A stretch of 64,000 bases of DNA from Methylobacterium terrae (GTDB lineage: Bacteria; Pseudomonadota; Alphaproteobacteria; Rhizobiales; Beijerinckiaceae), in NCBI RefSeq assembly GCF_003173755.1, contig NZ_CP029553.1, positions 893,001-957,000 on the forward strand. Direction: 5' to 3'. A program made the translations under genes and the position numbers. Below, piece by piece: positions 49,111 to 62,926 of this stretch. The notes beneath the pieces were generated by a model. It ran no database searches. It was given only the letters and a program-made list of their open reading frames with translations, and was not told where the DNA came from. How positions within the stretch are numbered: position 1 is the stretch's first letter; each line of letters begins with the position of its first letter.

Positions 49111-49800
49111 GGGGCTGAGCTTGTCGGCGAGGTGCCGCTGCAGGTTGGTGCCCGTGCGGTGGATGTGCTCGCGCAAGCGCTCGCAGGCGAAGTCGGCGTC
49201 GCGCGCGACCGCTCCTTGCGCGATCTCGCCGTGCTCCTGGGCGACGTTGCGGTCGCCGCCGGGCGTGCGCCGCAGGAACGAGCGGCGGTAGCGGTCGTTC
49301 AGGCTGAGCAGCACGCCGCAGAAATTGAGCAGCAGCGGCAAGCGGCAGCCGGCGATCAGCGTGAGATGGAACTCCCGGTGATACGCCTCCCACCGCTCCA
49401 GCGTGTCGGGCGTGCCCGGATCGCGCTCGATCCGGTTCATGCGGTGGAGGGCGCGCATCACGTCGCCCTCCCAATCCACGGTGCCGATCGCGATCGCCTG
49501 GCGCAGGGCCAGGACCTCGAGCTCCTCGCGCAGCCGCGTGATCTCGGCCAGGTTCGAGAGCGAGACCGGCGCGACGCGGTAGCCGCGATTGTCCTCGAAC
49601 ACCACCAGCCCGTCGGAGATCAGCCGGGCGAGCGCCTCCCGCAGCGGGCTCAGCGAGACCCCGAAGCTCCCGCGAGCGCGCTCCAGGTTGATCTTGCTGC
49701 CCGCCTCGAGCTGGCCGGACACGATCGCCTCGCGCAGCCGGTCGACGAGCTGGCTCGCCATCGTGTTCTTGCCGTCGTCGACCAGGGCGAGGCCCGGCAT
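49108..49800 (-). CDS. GntR-family (FCD) regulator of the adjacent ring-cleavage cluster
   Basis: 230 residues from the ATG at 49800; a GTG at 49917 and an ATG at 49761 are in-frame alternatives, and none has a strong Shine-Dalgarno. The winged helix is VDRLREAIVSGQLEAGSKINLERARGSFGVSLSPLREALARLISDGLVVFEDNRGYRVAPV. The FCD domain (LREELEVLALRQAIAIG, YHREFHLTLIAGC) binds the effector. It diverges from the dioxygenase operon, so it most likely controls both that operon and the TIM-barrel gene downstream of it. Confidence 0.88.
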   Translation of the reverse strand: MPGLALVDDGKNTMASQLVDRLREAIVSGQLEAGSKINLERARGSFGVSLSPLREALARLISDGLVVFEDNRGYRVAPVSLSNLAEITRLREELEVLALRQAIAIGTVDWEGDVMRALHRMNRIERDPGTPDTLERWEAYHREFHLTLIAGCRLPLLLNFCGVLLSLNDRYRRSFLRRTPGGDRNVAQEHGEIAQGAVARDADFACERLREHIHRTGTNLQRHLADKLSP

Positions 49801-49926
49801 GGCCGATCCGGCATCGCGCCGCGTCCCGTCCCGGTCGCCCGTCGCGCGTCGGATCCTCGCCTCGGTCAAAACGCTTCTCCCATCGACGATGCGGCCGTAT
49901 TCGCCGTCGACGATCACTATTAAAAA

Positions 49927-49942
49927 CGATTATTTCTGTCAA
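49927..49942. promoter_or_regulatory. Candidate regulator site, GntR side (CGATTATT-N2-TGTCAA)
   Basis: CGATTATT followed by TGTCAA, the reverse complement of a TTGACA -35 for the leftward GntR transcript. A matching element lies on the dioxygenase side at 50177-50190. Confidence 0.4.
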
Positions 49943-50176
49943 ACGGCGCATCGACGCCGATGGCGATTCGAATCGGAACGGATTCGGGGTGGTCGGACGA
50001 TCGCCGGAGCCGACCCGGCTCGCATGCATGTCACGAGGTGAGAAACGCATATAGGAATAAAGCTTGCTGCCGGGCCCGACTGGCCCGTGGGTCGGGCAGC
50101 ACCCTGCCGGGCCCCGTCGCGGAGGCGCCGTGCCGTGCGCCGTTCGGGGATCGACGCCCGCCATAAAAATCGCTTC

Positions 50177-50190
50177 TTGACGAATAATCG
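50177..50190. promoter_or_regulatory. Candidate regulator site, dioxygenase side (TTGACGAATAATCG)
   Basis: TTGAC followed by AATAATCG, the mirror of the element before the GntR gene. It lies about 40 bp upstream of the dioxygenase start in an AT-richer stretch. Confidence 0.4.
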
Positions 50191-50231
50191 ATGATATGGG
50201 ACCAGGGCCGGGTTCAAGGGAGGCCGGAGCC

Positions 50232-51116
50232 ATGCGCATCGAGCGCCAGCAGGACGTGACGCCCGCGGTTCTGGAGGTCATGGCGCGGACGCGCGACCCG
50301 CGCCTGCGCGAGATCATGACCTCGCTCATCACCCACCTGCACGGCTTCGTCCGCGACGTGCGCCTCACCGAGGCCGAGTTCCGCGACGCCACCGCGATCC
50401 TCAACGAGATCGGGGCGCTCGCCTCCGACACCCACAACGAGTTCGTGCTGATGGCCGGCTCGCTCGGCGTGTCGTCCCTCGTCTGCCTGCTCAACAACGG
50501 CGACCACGGCAACACCGAGACCTCGCAATCGCTGCTCGGGCCGTTCTGGCGCCTCAACGCGCCGTGGGTCGGGAATGGCGGCACCATCGTGCGCTCCGAC
50601 ACGCCGGGCGACCCGCTCTTCGTCACGGCCCGCGTGGTCGACGGCGCGGGGCGGCCGATCGTGGGTGCGGAGGTCGACGTCTGGCACGCCTCGCCGGTCG
50701 GTCTCTACGAGAACCAGGATCCCGAGCAGGCCGAGATGAACCTGCGCGGCAAGTTCACCACGGACGAGGCGGGCCGTTTCTGGTTCCGCTCGGTGATGAT
50801 GATCGGCTATCCGATTCCCACCGACGGGGTCGTCGGGCGGCTGCTCGCGGCGCAAGACCGCCACCCGATGCGCCCGGCCCACCTGCACGCCCTGATCGTC
50901 AAGCCCGGCTTCAAGGTGCTGATCTCGCAGGTCTACGACGCGAACGATCCCCACATCGGGTCCGACGTCCAGTTCGGCGTGACGAGGGCGCTGGTCGGCG
51001 ACTTCGTCCGCCACGACGCGCCGCGCCCGGACGCGCCCGCCCCCTGGTACTCCCTCGACTACACCTACGTCATGGAGCCCGGCGAGGCCGTGCTGCCGCG
51101 CCCTCCGATCAAGTGA
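50232..51116 (+). CDS. Intradiol ring-cleavage dioxygenase, hydroxyquinol 1,2-dioxygenase-like
   Basis: 294 residues from the ATG at 50232, with GGGAGG eight bases upstream. It has the N-terminal catechol-dioxygenase helical domain (DPRLREIMTSLITHLHGFVRDVRLTEAEF) and the beta-sandwich catalytic domain. The four Fe(III) ligands of intradiol enzymes are visible: Y159 (GLYENQDP), Y193 (IGYPIPTDG), H217 and H219 (RPAHLHALI). It opens an aromatic diol or triol between the hydroxyls. By family it resembles hydroxyquinol 1,2-dioxygenase, but no maleylacetate reductase is present. The downstream hydratase and aldolase suggest a different product; see findings. First gene of a four-gene operon. Confidence 0.9.
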   Translation: MRIERQQDVTPAVLEVMARTRDPRLREIMTSLITHLHGFVRDVRLTEAEFRDATAILNEIGALASDTHNEFVLMAGSLGVSSLVCLLNNGDHGNTETSQSLLGPFWRLNAPWVGNGGTIVRSDTPGDPLFVTARVVDGAGRPIVGAEVDVWHASPVGLYENQDPEQAEMNLRGKFTTDEAGRFWFRSVMMIGYPIPTDGVVGRLLAAQDRHPMRPAHLHALIVKPGFKVLISQVYDANDPHIGSDVQFGVTRALVGDFVRHDAPRPDAPAPWYSLDYTYVMEPGEAVLPRPPIK

Positions 51117-51141
51117 TCCCGACATCCTGGAGCGAACAGCC

Positions 51142-51924
51142 GTGCTGAGCGACGACGATCACCGCAAGGCCGCCGAGGCCATCCTCAAGGCCGAGCGCGA
51201 GCGGGTGCCCTGCCCGCAGCTCTCCAAGACCTTTCCCGGCATGGAGATCGCGGACGCCTACCGCGTCCAGGACCTCTGGGCCGAGGCGCGGATCGCCGCC
51301 GGCGCCCGGCTGGCCGGCCACAAGATCGGCCTGACCTCGCGCGCCATGCAGATGGCCTCGAAGATGACCGAGCCGGATTACGGCCGCATCCTCGACGACG
51401 CGCTGTTCAACGACGGGGCGCAGATCCGTACCGACCTGTTCATCAAGCCGCGGCTCGAGGTCGAGCTCGCCTTCATCATGGGCGAGGACCTGTCGGGGCC
51501 GGGCTGCCGCATCTACGACGTGATGCGGGCGACCGAGTTCGTGGTCCCGGCCCTCGAGATCATCGACTACCGCACCGAGGTGCCCCGCGCGATCGTCGAC
51601 ACCATCGCCGACAACGCCGCGTTCGGGGCCATCGTGGTCGGCGGGCGCACGATCCGGCCCTTCGACGTCGACGTGCGCTGGATCGGCGCGACGCTGTCGC
51701 AGAACGGCATCATCGAGGAATCCGGCGTCTCGGCCGCCATCATGGGCCATCCGGCCGCCGGAGTCGCGTGGCTCGTCAACAAGCTCGCGGCGGTCGATGC
51801 GGGGTTGAAGAAAAGCCAGATCGTGCTCGGCGGCTCGTTCACCCGCCCCGTCGACATCAGGAAGGGCGACGTGATCCAGGCCGATTACGGCCCGCTCGGC
51901 GCCATCGGCGTCTCCTTCGTCTGA
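51142..51924 (+). CDS. 2-oxo-hept-3-ene-1,7-dioate hydratase-like (HpaH/HpcG family)
   Basis: 260 residues from a GTG at 51142 with GGAG nine bases upstream. It matches HpaH/HpcG at conserved positions: K61 (GHKIGLTSRAMQ), the metal-binding E106 and E108 (PRLEVELAFIM) and E139 (VPALEIIDYR), plus DTIADNAAFGAIVVGG. HpaH hydrates 2-oxohept-3-ene-1,7-dioate in homoprotocatechuate breakdown; relatives (MhpD, XylJ) hydrate 2-hydroxypenta-2,4-dienoate. Here it is paired with an intradiol enzyme, so a C6 2-oxoenedioate is a plausible substrate. It starts 25 bp after the dioxygenase stop. Confidence 0.88.
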   Translation: MLSDDDHRKAAEAILKAERERVPCPQLSKTFPGMEIADAYRVQDLWAEARIAAGARLAGHKIGLTSRAMQMASKMTEPDYGRILDDALFNDGAQIRTDLFIKPRLEVELAFIMGEDLSGPGCRIYDVMRATEFVVPALEIIDYRTEVPRAIVDTIADNAAFGAIVVGGRTIRPFDVDVRWIGATLSQNGIIEESGVSAAIMGHPAAGVAWLVNKLAAVDAGLKKSQIVLGGSFTRPVDIRKGDVIQADYGPLGAIGVSFV

Positions 51925-51931
51925 GGCGGCG

Positions 51932-52699
51932 ATGATCCTTCCCGGGAACCGCTTCAAGCGCGCGCTGCGCGAGGGGCGCCAGCAGATCGGCCTGTGGTGC
52001 AGCCTGCCGGGCTCCTACGCGGCGGAAGCCGTGGCGGGGTCGGGCTACGACTGGCTCTTGTTCGACACCGAGCACTCGCCGGGCGATCCGCTGACCGTGC
52101 TGCCCCAGCTCCAGGCGGTGGTGCCCTACGGCGTCTCGGCGGTGGTGCGCCCCGCCGCCAACGACGCGGTGCTGATCAAGCGCTTCCTCGATCTCGGCGC
52201 GCAGACCCTGCTGATCCCCACCGTGCAGGACGAGCACGAGGCGCGGGCCGCGGTCGCGGCGACGCGCTACCCGCCCGAGGGCGTGCGCGGCGTCTCCGGC
52301 CTGACCCGCGCGACGCGGTTCGGGCGGGTCGCGGACTACGCCGGGCGCGCCGCGGAGGAACTCTGCCTGCTGGTGCAGGTCGAGACCCAGGCCGCCCTCG
52401 ACCGGCTCGAGGCGATCTGCGCGGTCGAGGGCGTCGACGGCGTCTTCGTCGGGCCGGCGGACCTCGCGGCGAGCCTCGGCCACGCCGGCGAGCCCGGCCA
52501 CCCGGAGGTGGTCGCGGCGGTGGAGGATGCGGTGCGCCGCATCCGCGCGGCGGGAAAGCCCGCCGGCATCCTGACGCCCGACCCCGCCTTCGCGAAGACC
52601 TGCATCGCGATCGGCACCACCTTCACCGCCGTCGCCATCGACGTGGGTGTCCTCGCCCGCGGCACCGAGGCCCTGGCGCGCCAGTTCACGGCGGGCTGA
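51932..52699 (+). CDS. 4-hydroxy-2-oxo-acid aldolase, HpaI/HpcH family
   Basis: 255 residues, class II pyruvate aldolase TIM barrel. Catalytic H48 is in FDTEHSPGD and R73 in VVRPA. The metal ligands are E151 (VQVET) and D177 ([10 protein letters not shown]). HpaI cleaves 4-hydroxy-2-oxoheptanedioate to pyruvate and succinate semialdehyde, and is known to accept related 4-hydroxy-2-oxoacids. It starts seven bases after the hydratase stop, so the two steps are clearly linked. Confidence 0.92.
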   Translation: MILPGNRFKRALREGRQQIGLWCSLPGSYAAEAVAGSGYDWLLFDTEHSPGDPLTVLPQLQAVVPYGVSAVVRPAANDAVLIKRFLDLGAQTLLIPTVQDEHEARAAVAATRYPPEGVRGVSGLTRATRFGRVADYAGRAAEELCLLVQVETQAALDRLEAICAVEGVDGVFVGPADLAASLGHAGEPGHPEVVAAVEDAVRRIRAAGKPAGILTPDPAFAKTCIAIGTTFTAVAIDVGVLARGTEALARQFTAG

Positions 52700-52734
52700 G
52701 CCCGCGCCGTCTTCCCCACGGAACAGGACGACCC

Positions 52735-54234
<1,500 letters not shown>

Positions 54235-54892
54235 CCGAGGCGGCGGCGGAGGCGGCAGGACGGGATCTGCTTCGCCGCTCCCGTCCCCGCCGAGACCTGG
54301 ACCGAGACCTGGACCAGGACCTGGACGTCTCCCCCGTCCGATCCCGAACCGCTCCTCGGCCCCGCCCCGTTCGGCTCGCCGACGGCGCCCTCGTGGCCGG
54401 TCCCCTGGCGAACCGGTTCGGCCGGAAGGGCGTTCCGTCGGCTCGGCTGCGCTGTTCGGCAGCCTGACGCTCCTGTCGGCCTTCCATCGACACGAGCGGG
54501 TCCGACGGCCCTGCGCTTCCCGACCGGCCTCCGGCTCGCCGCCGCGTGCCTCGGCCGGCAGCCCTTGGTCGGTCTCGTCCAGGGCCGATGCTCCATCGAC
54601 GCACGCGGTGCCGGCGCCTGAGAGCGGGGGAAACGGCGTTCCATTACGAACGAGATACGCCTCGGCATCGCCAGGCAGCTGCTGGCCGACCCCGCGACGA
54701 GCTTCGCGGTGATCTCTGCCGTGCCGAAATTCTCCGAACGGCAAGGGCGGCGGTGCTGGATGTCCGCCGATCTTCCGCGGACCGGCATCTCCCGCACCCC
54801 CGGCGAAGGACCGCCGTGGGTCGGAGCAAACCTGGATCAGCGCCCGATCGCGCGCTGGCCTGGACCATCCGCCCGTCGGACGCGCGAGGCCG
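54235..54892. other. Intergenic, no gene recognised; contains a 12-bp tandem repeat
   Basis: 658 bp between the convergent mmsA and ygiQ genes. At 54292-54327 there are three imperfect copies of GAGACCTGGACC. A short plus-strand stretch at 54645-54720 translates plausibly (NEIRLGIARQLLADPATSFAVISAV) but has no start or family, and may be a gene relic. Confidence 0.45.
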
Positions 54893-56971
<2,079 letters not shown>

Positions 56972-56992
56972 AGGCCTCCGGGACCGGGCCGC

Positions 56993-57040
56993 CAAGACCC
57001 GGCCGGCAAGACCCGGCCGGCAAGACCCGGCCGGCAAGAC
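56993..57040. repeat. 14-bp tandem repeat upstream of ygiQ
   Basis: Three perfect copies of CAAGACCCGGCCGG plus a partial fourth (CAAGAC), in the 5' region of ygiQ. Seen directly. Confidence 0.85.
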
Positions 57041-57079
57041 TGCGATCAGCCAGCGCCGGGAGCGGGTCATGTGGAGTAG

Positions 57080-57544
57080 CGGTGCCGGGTCGGCTTCATG
57101 CGCAACGTCCTGGCCCAGGCCGGCCGCTCGGGCCGGCGCGTCGTGTCGGCCTTCATCGCCACCGCCTTCGCCCAGGAGGACGCAGCGGCTGCCCGCCAGC
57201 AGTGGCGGCGGGTCGCCGGTCAACTTCGGCCCAAGGTCCCGAAGCCGGCCGCCCTGATGGACGCGGCGGAGACCGACGTCCCGGCCTACATGGGCTTCCC
57301 GGCGGCAAACCGAGCCAAGCTGCACTCGATCAATCCGTTGGAGCGCCTCAACGGCGAGATCAAGCGGCGCACCGAGGTCGTCGGCATCTTCCCCGACGAG
57401 CGCTCGATCCGCCGCCTGGTCGGTGCGATCCTGCTGGAGCAGAACGACGAGTGGGCCGTGCAGCTTTGCCGCGACATGACCCTGGAAAGCATCGCTCCGG
57501 TCGGCGATGATCCCCTCGTCAGCCTGCCCACCCTGGCAGTCTGA
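57080..57544 (+). pseudogene. IS256-family transposase, 5'-truncated remnant
   Basis: Only the C-terminal third of a mutator/IS256-type transposase remains. It begins abruptly at [31 protein letters not shown], just after an in-frame stop, and continues through [52 protein letters not shown]. The first ATG is at 57098. The DDE catalytic residues upstream are largely lost, so it is inactive. It marks a past insertion at the edge of the atypical segment at 57.6-59.3 kb. Confidence 0.85.
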
Positions 57545-57946
57545 CCGGTCCGGCCCTGCCGGTCATCGTGGTGGATCAGTCCCAACTACACCACGCCCCG
57601 GGACACGATCTGCGCGAGATTTTTCGTCAACGCCCCGCCCTCTTGTTCAGCCGCCTCGCAACCTGCTTCGACCACGCCACCGCCCTCAGGTGCAGGATAG
57701 GACCAGGGCGGAGCGAGGGCGAGGCAGGCCGCCACGCTCATTCGAGCGTCGCCAGAAAGATCGCAGTCCTCACCGCGCACCTGCTCCGAGCCGTTCTCCA
57801 GCGACGGCAAGGAGCGGCGCGTCGGCCAAGCCCGGCGGCGTCAAACTTGGCTGCGCAGCCCACATTCACTGCCAGAAGCTCTTGCACTGCCAGAAGATCT
57901 TGCGCTCAGCTACGAAATTTGGTGCCGGATGCCGACTACTACAGGC
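57545..57946. other. IS right-end remnant and AT-richer intergenic sequence
   Basis: About 400 bp. The first 70 bp or so is the probable IS256-type right end (ending around CACCACGCCCCGGGACACGATC). The rest has no recognisable gene, and GC falls toward the SGNH gene. Confidence 0.5.
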
Positions 57947-58807
57947 TCAAAACCATAATTTGGAATCGAGTATTTTTGACAATTCTGGGCCGATCAAATC
58001 TCCGATTTTCTTGCATCCGCGGCCGTTGGGATGAAGTCCATCATAATAAAAAATATCCTTGTCTTGCATCTGCTCCGCAAGATCCACGAAGTATATTCCA
58101 TTCTGCTCGGCGATATGGCGCGTCGCGTCATTTATTTGTAAAGCTCTCCCGAGCCAATCACAATAATCAGAGCCGAGCGTTTTCACGCCGGCGCAGGTGC
58201 GCATACGAGGCGTAAACCCCCACGTCGTCAAAAGAAATGGAATATTGAACTGCGTACAGGTTGAATGAAACAGTTGCAAAATAGAATTTCTAGTTGCATT
58301 CAGTCCGTCGTAAGACTCGGCCTCGCCAAGGATATTTGGGCAGTCCAGCGCATCGGCGGGCTCTATAAGACCCTCCCAGAACGATTTGCCGGAACTCATC
58401 CTGACGATGTCCATCATTCCGCTCGTCAAGATGATACCCCGCGGACGAAGGGGCAGGCATTTCGCGACGAGAAGCTGATAGAGATCGAGTGTCGTCGCGC
58501 CGGTCACACCGGCATTCCGAACTGGTACGGAGTGTCCAGCGTCCCGAAGATACCTTGAAATACAGACCGTAGCGCGCTCATCTTCATCGACGAACATATT
58601 CTCGACGACGCTGTCACCCAAGTAAATTATCGGGCGATTGGCTTCTTCATCATCCAATGAACCTATTATGAACCCATTTATATCCGTTCTTATGATATAA
58701 TCTTGACTTAATATCGTGTTATCACAAGTATTTAAATAAGAAGGGTCCGGCTTGATGGTTGTGTTTTTTCGTGGGGCATGCTCGCGTAATCGAATACATC
58801 TTGACAT
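57947..58807 (-). CDS. SGNH/GDSL-family hydrolase-like protein, low GC
   Basis: 286 residues from the ATG at 58807, with AGGA nine bases upstream. SGNH blocks are visible: GDS in IIYLGDSVVENMF, the N/G turn VRNAGVTGATTLDLY, and the catalytic D-x-x-H in YYDGLHPNGRGCKKIG. Such enzymes are esterases or acetyl-hydrolases, often acting on polysaccharides. No signal peptide is evident. Base composition and codon use are clearly AT-richer than all neighbours (AAT, ATA, TTA codons common), a sign of recent transfer. Confidence 0.78.
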   Translation of the reverse strand: MSRCIRLREHAPRKNTTIKPDPSYLNTCDNTILSQDYIIRTDINGFIIGSLDDEEANRPIIYLGDSVVENMFVDEDERATVCISRYLRDAGHSVPVRNAGVTGATTLDLYQLLVAKCLPLRPRGIILTSGMMDIVRMSSGKSFWEGLIEPADALDCPNILGEAESYDGLNATRNSILQLFHSTCTQFNIPFLLTTWGFTPRMRTCAGVKTLGSDYCDWLGRALQINDATRHIAEQNGIYFVDLAEQMQDKDIFYYDGLHPNGRGCKKIGDLIGPELSKILDSKLWF

Positions 58808-58981
58808 TGTTAGAAATCCTTGATTTTTGCATCGTCTGTAAGAGAAAGCCCCTAGTCGCTAAGGCTGCCCGATTTGCCAGGATCCCAAGGGGTCTGAGAA
58901 TGCCCGGCAATTATCGACAGGGATGCGGAACAGCATTCGCGCCAATCATAGGAATAGGGTTCGCCTGCCTCGCCGCCGCGG

Positions 58982-59353
58982 TCATCGCCCATAGCTCCAA
59001 ATTGGGATCATGCCCAGCTGCTTGATCGGGTGCGGCAGAAACACGCGCAATGGGCCGATCCTTATGAGCTTGTCCGTCACGTCGGCAGCGAGCGGGATGA
59101 GTTGACCCTTCCAGTCGCCGCGCACAGCGCCGAACTCGGGGCTGACGCCGAACAGCCACAACGTTTCCCACCCGGCCGAATGAGCTTGCATGCGCCACCG
59201 CTTGAAGAGCTCGTCGCTGCGCCGCCGGTCCGTCTTGCACCACTCGTTGGGGCGATGGTCTCGGCAGGGGACGGCGCCGGGCGACAGGCTGGCGAGGCCG
59301 CGAGACCAGGCGAGGACGGTGGCGGGGAGGGCAGGGGAGGCGGAAACGCTCAT
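58982..59353 (-). CDS. Hypothetical protein (123 aa)
   Basis: The frame from the ATG at 59353 reads MSVSASPALPATVLAWSRGLASLSPG, then NEWCKTDRRRSDELFKRWRMQAHSAGWETLWLFGVSPEFGAVRGDWKGQLIPLAADV. This resembles small proteins of unknown function that I associate with methylobacterial accessory regions. No domain is recognised. It lies between the SGNH gene and tRNA-Gln. Confidence 0.6.
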   Translation of the reverse strand: MSVSASPALPATVLAWSRGLASLSPGAVPCRDHRPNEWCKTDRRRSDELFKRWRMQAHSAGWETLWLFGVSPEFGAVRGDWKGQLIPLAADVTDKLIRIGPLRVFLPHPIKQLGMIPIWSYGR

Positions 59354-59556
59354 GTTGAGTCGCGTGGCCCCGATCGAGGTGGGCGACGGCCGGCGCCTGT
59401 GCCGGGATTGTGCCGATTCTTGTGCCGGCACACCCGTAACGCCTGAAGCGGCACGCCGTCGCCTCAGAGGGGAGACTGCGCCGACTCCCGCGCCCGCAAT
59501 TCGCGTTCCGTTCCCGGATGTCCGCGGTAGCAAGTACTGGAAATCAAAAGGAAAAA

Positions 59557-59631
59557 TGGCTGGGGCGCCAGGATTCGAACCTGGGAATGGCGGTACCAAA
59601 AACCGCTGCCTTACCGCTTGGCGACGCCCCA
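59557..59631 (-). tRNA. tRNA-Gln (anticodon TTG)
   Basis: The reverse complement folds as a cloverleaf: acceptor TGGGGCG/CGCCCCA with discriminator G and encoded CCA (59557-59559), a D-arm with AAGCGGTAAGG, the anticodon stem GCGGT/ACCGC around the loop TTTTGGT (anticodon TTG), and a T-arm CCAGG-TTCGAAT-CCTGG. 75 nt with CCA. A T-rich stretch follows its 3' end. Confidence 0.96.
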
Positions 59632-59852
59632 ACGCGCGGCTGGGGCTTCCTTAGCCGGGCGGGGCCGCGCTGGCAACCGGGGCGTGGGCGAGGATCCGTC
59701 GGGACGGACTGCCGGTCTCGGCCGCGAGGGGGTGGCCGCGGCGGTTGGAGGGGCTTTCGGGCTCGTGTATGCCGGAACCGCCGACGGCGAGACAACGAAG
59801 CGGCAAGGCAACGACGCGGCAAGTCGGTGACGCGGACGGGGAGGAGAGCGAG

Positions 59853-60608
59853 ATGAGCACGCAGAAGGTCGCGCTGGTGACCGGAGCCGGTTCGGGGGTG
59901 GGGCGCGCGGTGGCGCTCGGGCTCGCCGAGGCCGGGTACGACGTGGTGCTGTCGGGGCGCCGCCCCGAGCCGCTCCAGGCGGTGGCGGGCGAGATCGAGG
60001 CCAAGGGCCGGCGGGCTTTGGCGCAGCCCACCGATATCGGCGACGAGGCCTCGGTGGCCGCGCTGTTCTCCCGCGTCGAGGAGACCTTCGGCCGCCTCGA
60101 CGTGCTGTTCAACAATGCCGGCATCGGCGCGCCGCCGGTCGAGCTCGACGAGCTGCCCGTCGCGACCTGGAAGGCGGTCGTCGACACCAACCTCACCGGC
60201 GCCTTCCTGTGCACCCAGGGCGCGTTCCGGCTGATGAAGAAGCAGCAGCCCCGCGGCGGGCGCATCATCAACAACGGCTCGATCTCGGCCCACGTGCCGC
60301 GGCCGTTCTCGGCGCCCTACACCGCCACCAAGCACGCGATCACCGGCCTGACCCGCTCGACCTCCCTCGACGGGCGCGCCCACGACATCGCCTGCGGCCA
60401 GGTCGACATCGGCAACGCCGCCACCGACATGACGGTGCGCATGCAGGCGGGCGTGCCCCAGCCCGACGGCTCGACGAGGCCTGAGCCGACCATGGACGCC
60501 AGGCACGTCGCCGACGCGGTGGTCTACATGGCGAGCCTGCCCCTCGACGCCAACGTGCAGTTCATGACCGTGATGGCGACCAAGATGCCGTTCATCGGCC
60601 GCGGCTGA
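59853..60608 (+). CDS. Short-chain dehydrogenase/reductase (SDR)
   Basis: 251 residues from the ATG at 59853 with GAGGAGAG upstream. The cofactor motif is [20 protein letters not shown], then [23 protein letters not shown] and the active site [28 protein letters not shown] replaces the usual PG motif. An oxidoreductase of unknown substrate. It stands alone between tRNA-Gln and prfC. Confidence 0.9.
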   Translation: MSTQKVALVTGAGSGVGRAVALGLAEAGYDVVLSGRRPEPLQAVAGEIEAKGRRALAQPTDIGDEASVAALFSRVEETFGRLDVLFNNAGIGAPPVELDELPVATWKAVVDTNLTGAFLCTQGAFRLMKKQQPRGGRIINNGSISAHVPRPFSAPYTATKHAITGLTRSTSLDGRAHDIACGQVDIGNAATDMTVRMQAGVPQPDGSTRPEPTMDARHVADAVVYMASLPLDANVQFMTVMATKMPFIGRG

Positions 60609-60766
60609 GGGGCCCCTCTGGCCCTCCGGCGCCGGCTTGGGATAGAGAGGCGGCGCGGGCGCCGACGCGGTGCCCGCGCCTTCCCATATCGGGATGATCC
60701 CCCCACCGACGACCGGGCCCCGACGGACCCGCGACAGAACCCCCGGGTCCGGGCTAGACACCTTCC

Positions 60767-62380
<1,614 letters not shown>

Positions 62381-62413
62381 GACGGGGTCCCGGCACCGGG
62401 ACGGCGCCGGGAC

Positions 62414-62866
62414 CTAGAACTTGCCGAGCAGCGGGAAGTCGACGTTGAGGCTCGAGACCGGCCCGATCGGCGTCTCGCGCTTGCGCGGCCGGCCGTTGAG
62501 CACCTGCTTCAGCTTGGTCTTCAGGAGCGACAGGTCGAACGGCTTGAGGATGAAGGCATCCGCGCCGGCGAGGTGCGCCACGTTGATGTCCTCGAAGCTG
62601 AACGAGGTCTCGGTCAGGATGAACGGCGTGTTCATCAGCACGTCGTCGGCCCGGATCTCGCGCAGGAGCTGGATGCCGTCCATCGGCTCCATGTCGAGGT
62701 CGGAGATCACGAGGCCGTAGCGCTTGGCGCGCAGCTGCTCGAGCGCCTGCGGCCCGTCGGTCACGCCTTCGACCTCCGGGAAGCCGAGGCGGTTCATCAG
62801 CTCGGTCACCAGGCGGACGAGTTTGACCTGGTCGTCGACGATCAGGATCGGGGGTGCTTCGCTCAT
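62414..62866 (-). CDS. Single-domain response regulator (CheY-like)
   Basis: 150 residues. Receiver domain with acidic pocket D11/D12 (LIVDDQVKL), phospho-acceptor D56 (VISDLDMEPMDG), the Thr switch (ILTETSF) and K in ILKPFDLS. No output domain, only a 25-residue tail (KRETPIGPVSSLNVDFPLLGKF). It probably acts by protein-protein contact. It neighbours a BLUF gene on the same strand and flgE beyond it. Confidence 0.9.
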   Translation of the reverse strand: MSEAPPILIVDDQVKLVRLVTELMNRLGFPEVEGVTDGPQALEQLRAKRYGLVISDLDMEPMDGIQLLREIRADDVLMNTPFILTETSFSFEDINVAHLAGADAFILKPFDLSLLKTKLKQVLNGRPRKRETPIGPVSSLNVDFPLLGKF

Positions 62867-62926
62867 CGGAACCAGCCAGCGGGTTTAAGTTTCACGACGG
62901 ACCGTCGGGGGGCTTCCCGGCGGCTC

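Noticed and set aside
50232..51116. Plain hydroxyquinol 1,2-dioxygenase in a maleylacetate pathway
   Set aside because: Family resemblance is real, but no maleylacetate reductase or resorcinol hydroxylase is present and the operon continues with hydratase and aldolase, so I do not assert that pathway.
57586..57946. Short open frames downstream of the transposase remnant
   Set aside because: None has a convincing start or family; the stretch looks like IS end plus non-coding sequence.
59557..59631. tRNA-Gln as a proven att site
   Set aside because: No second copy of the tRNA 3' end and no integrase were found in the window, so only the position is suggestive.
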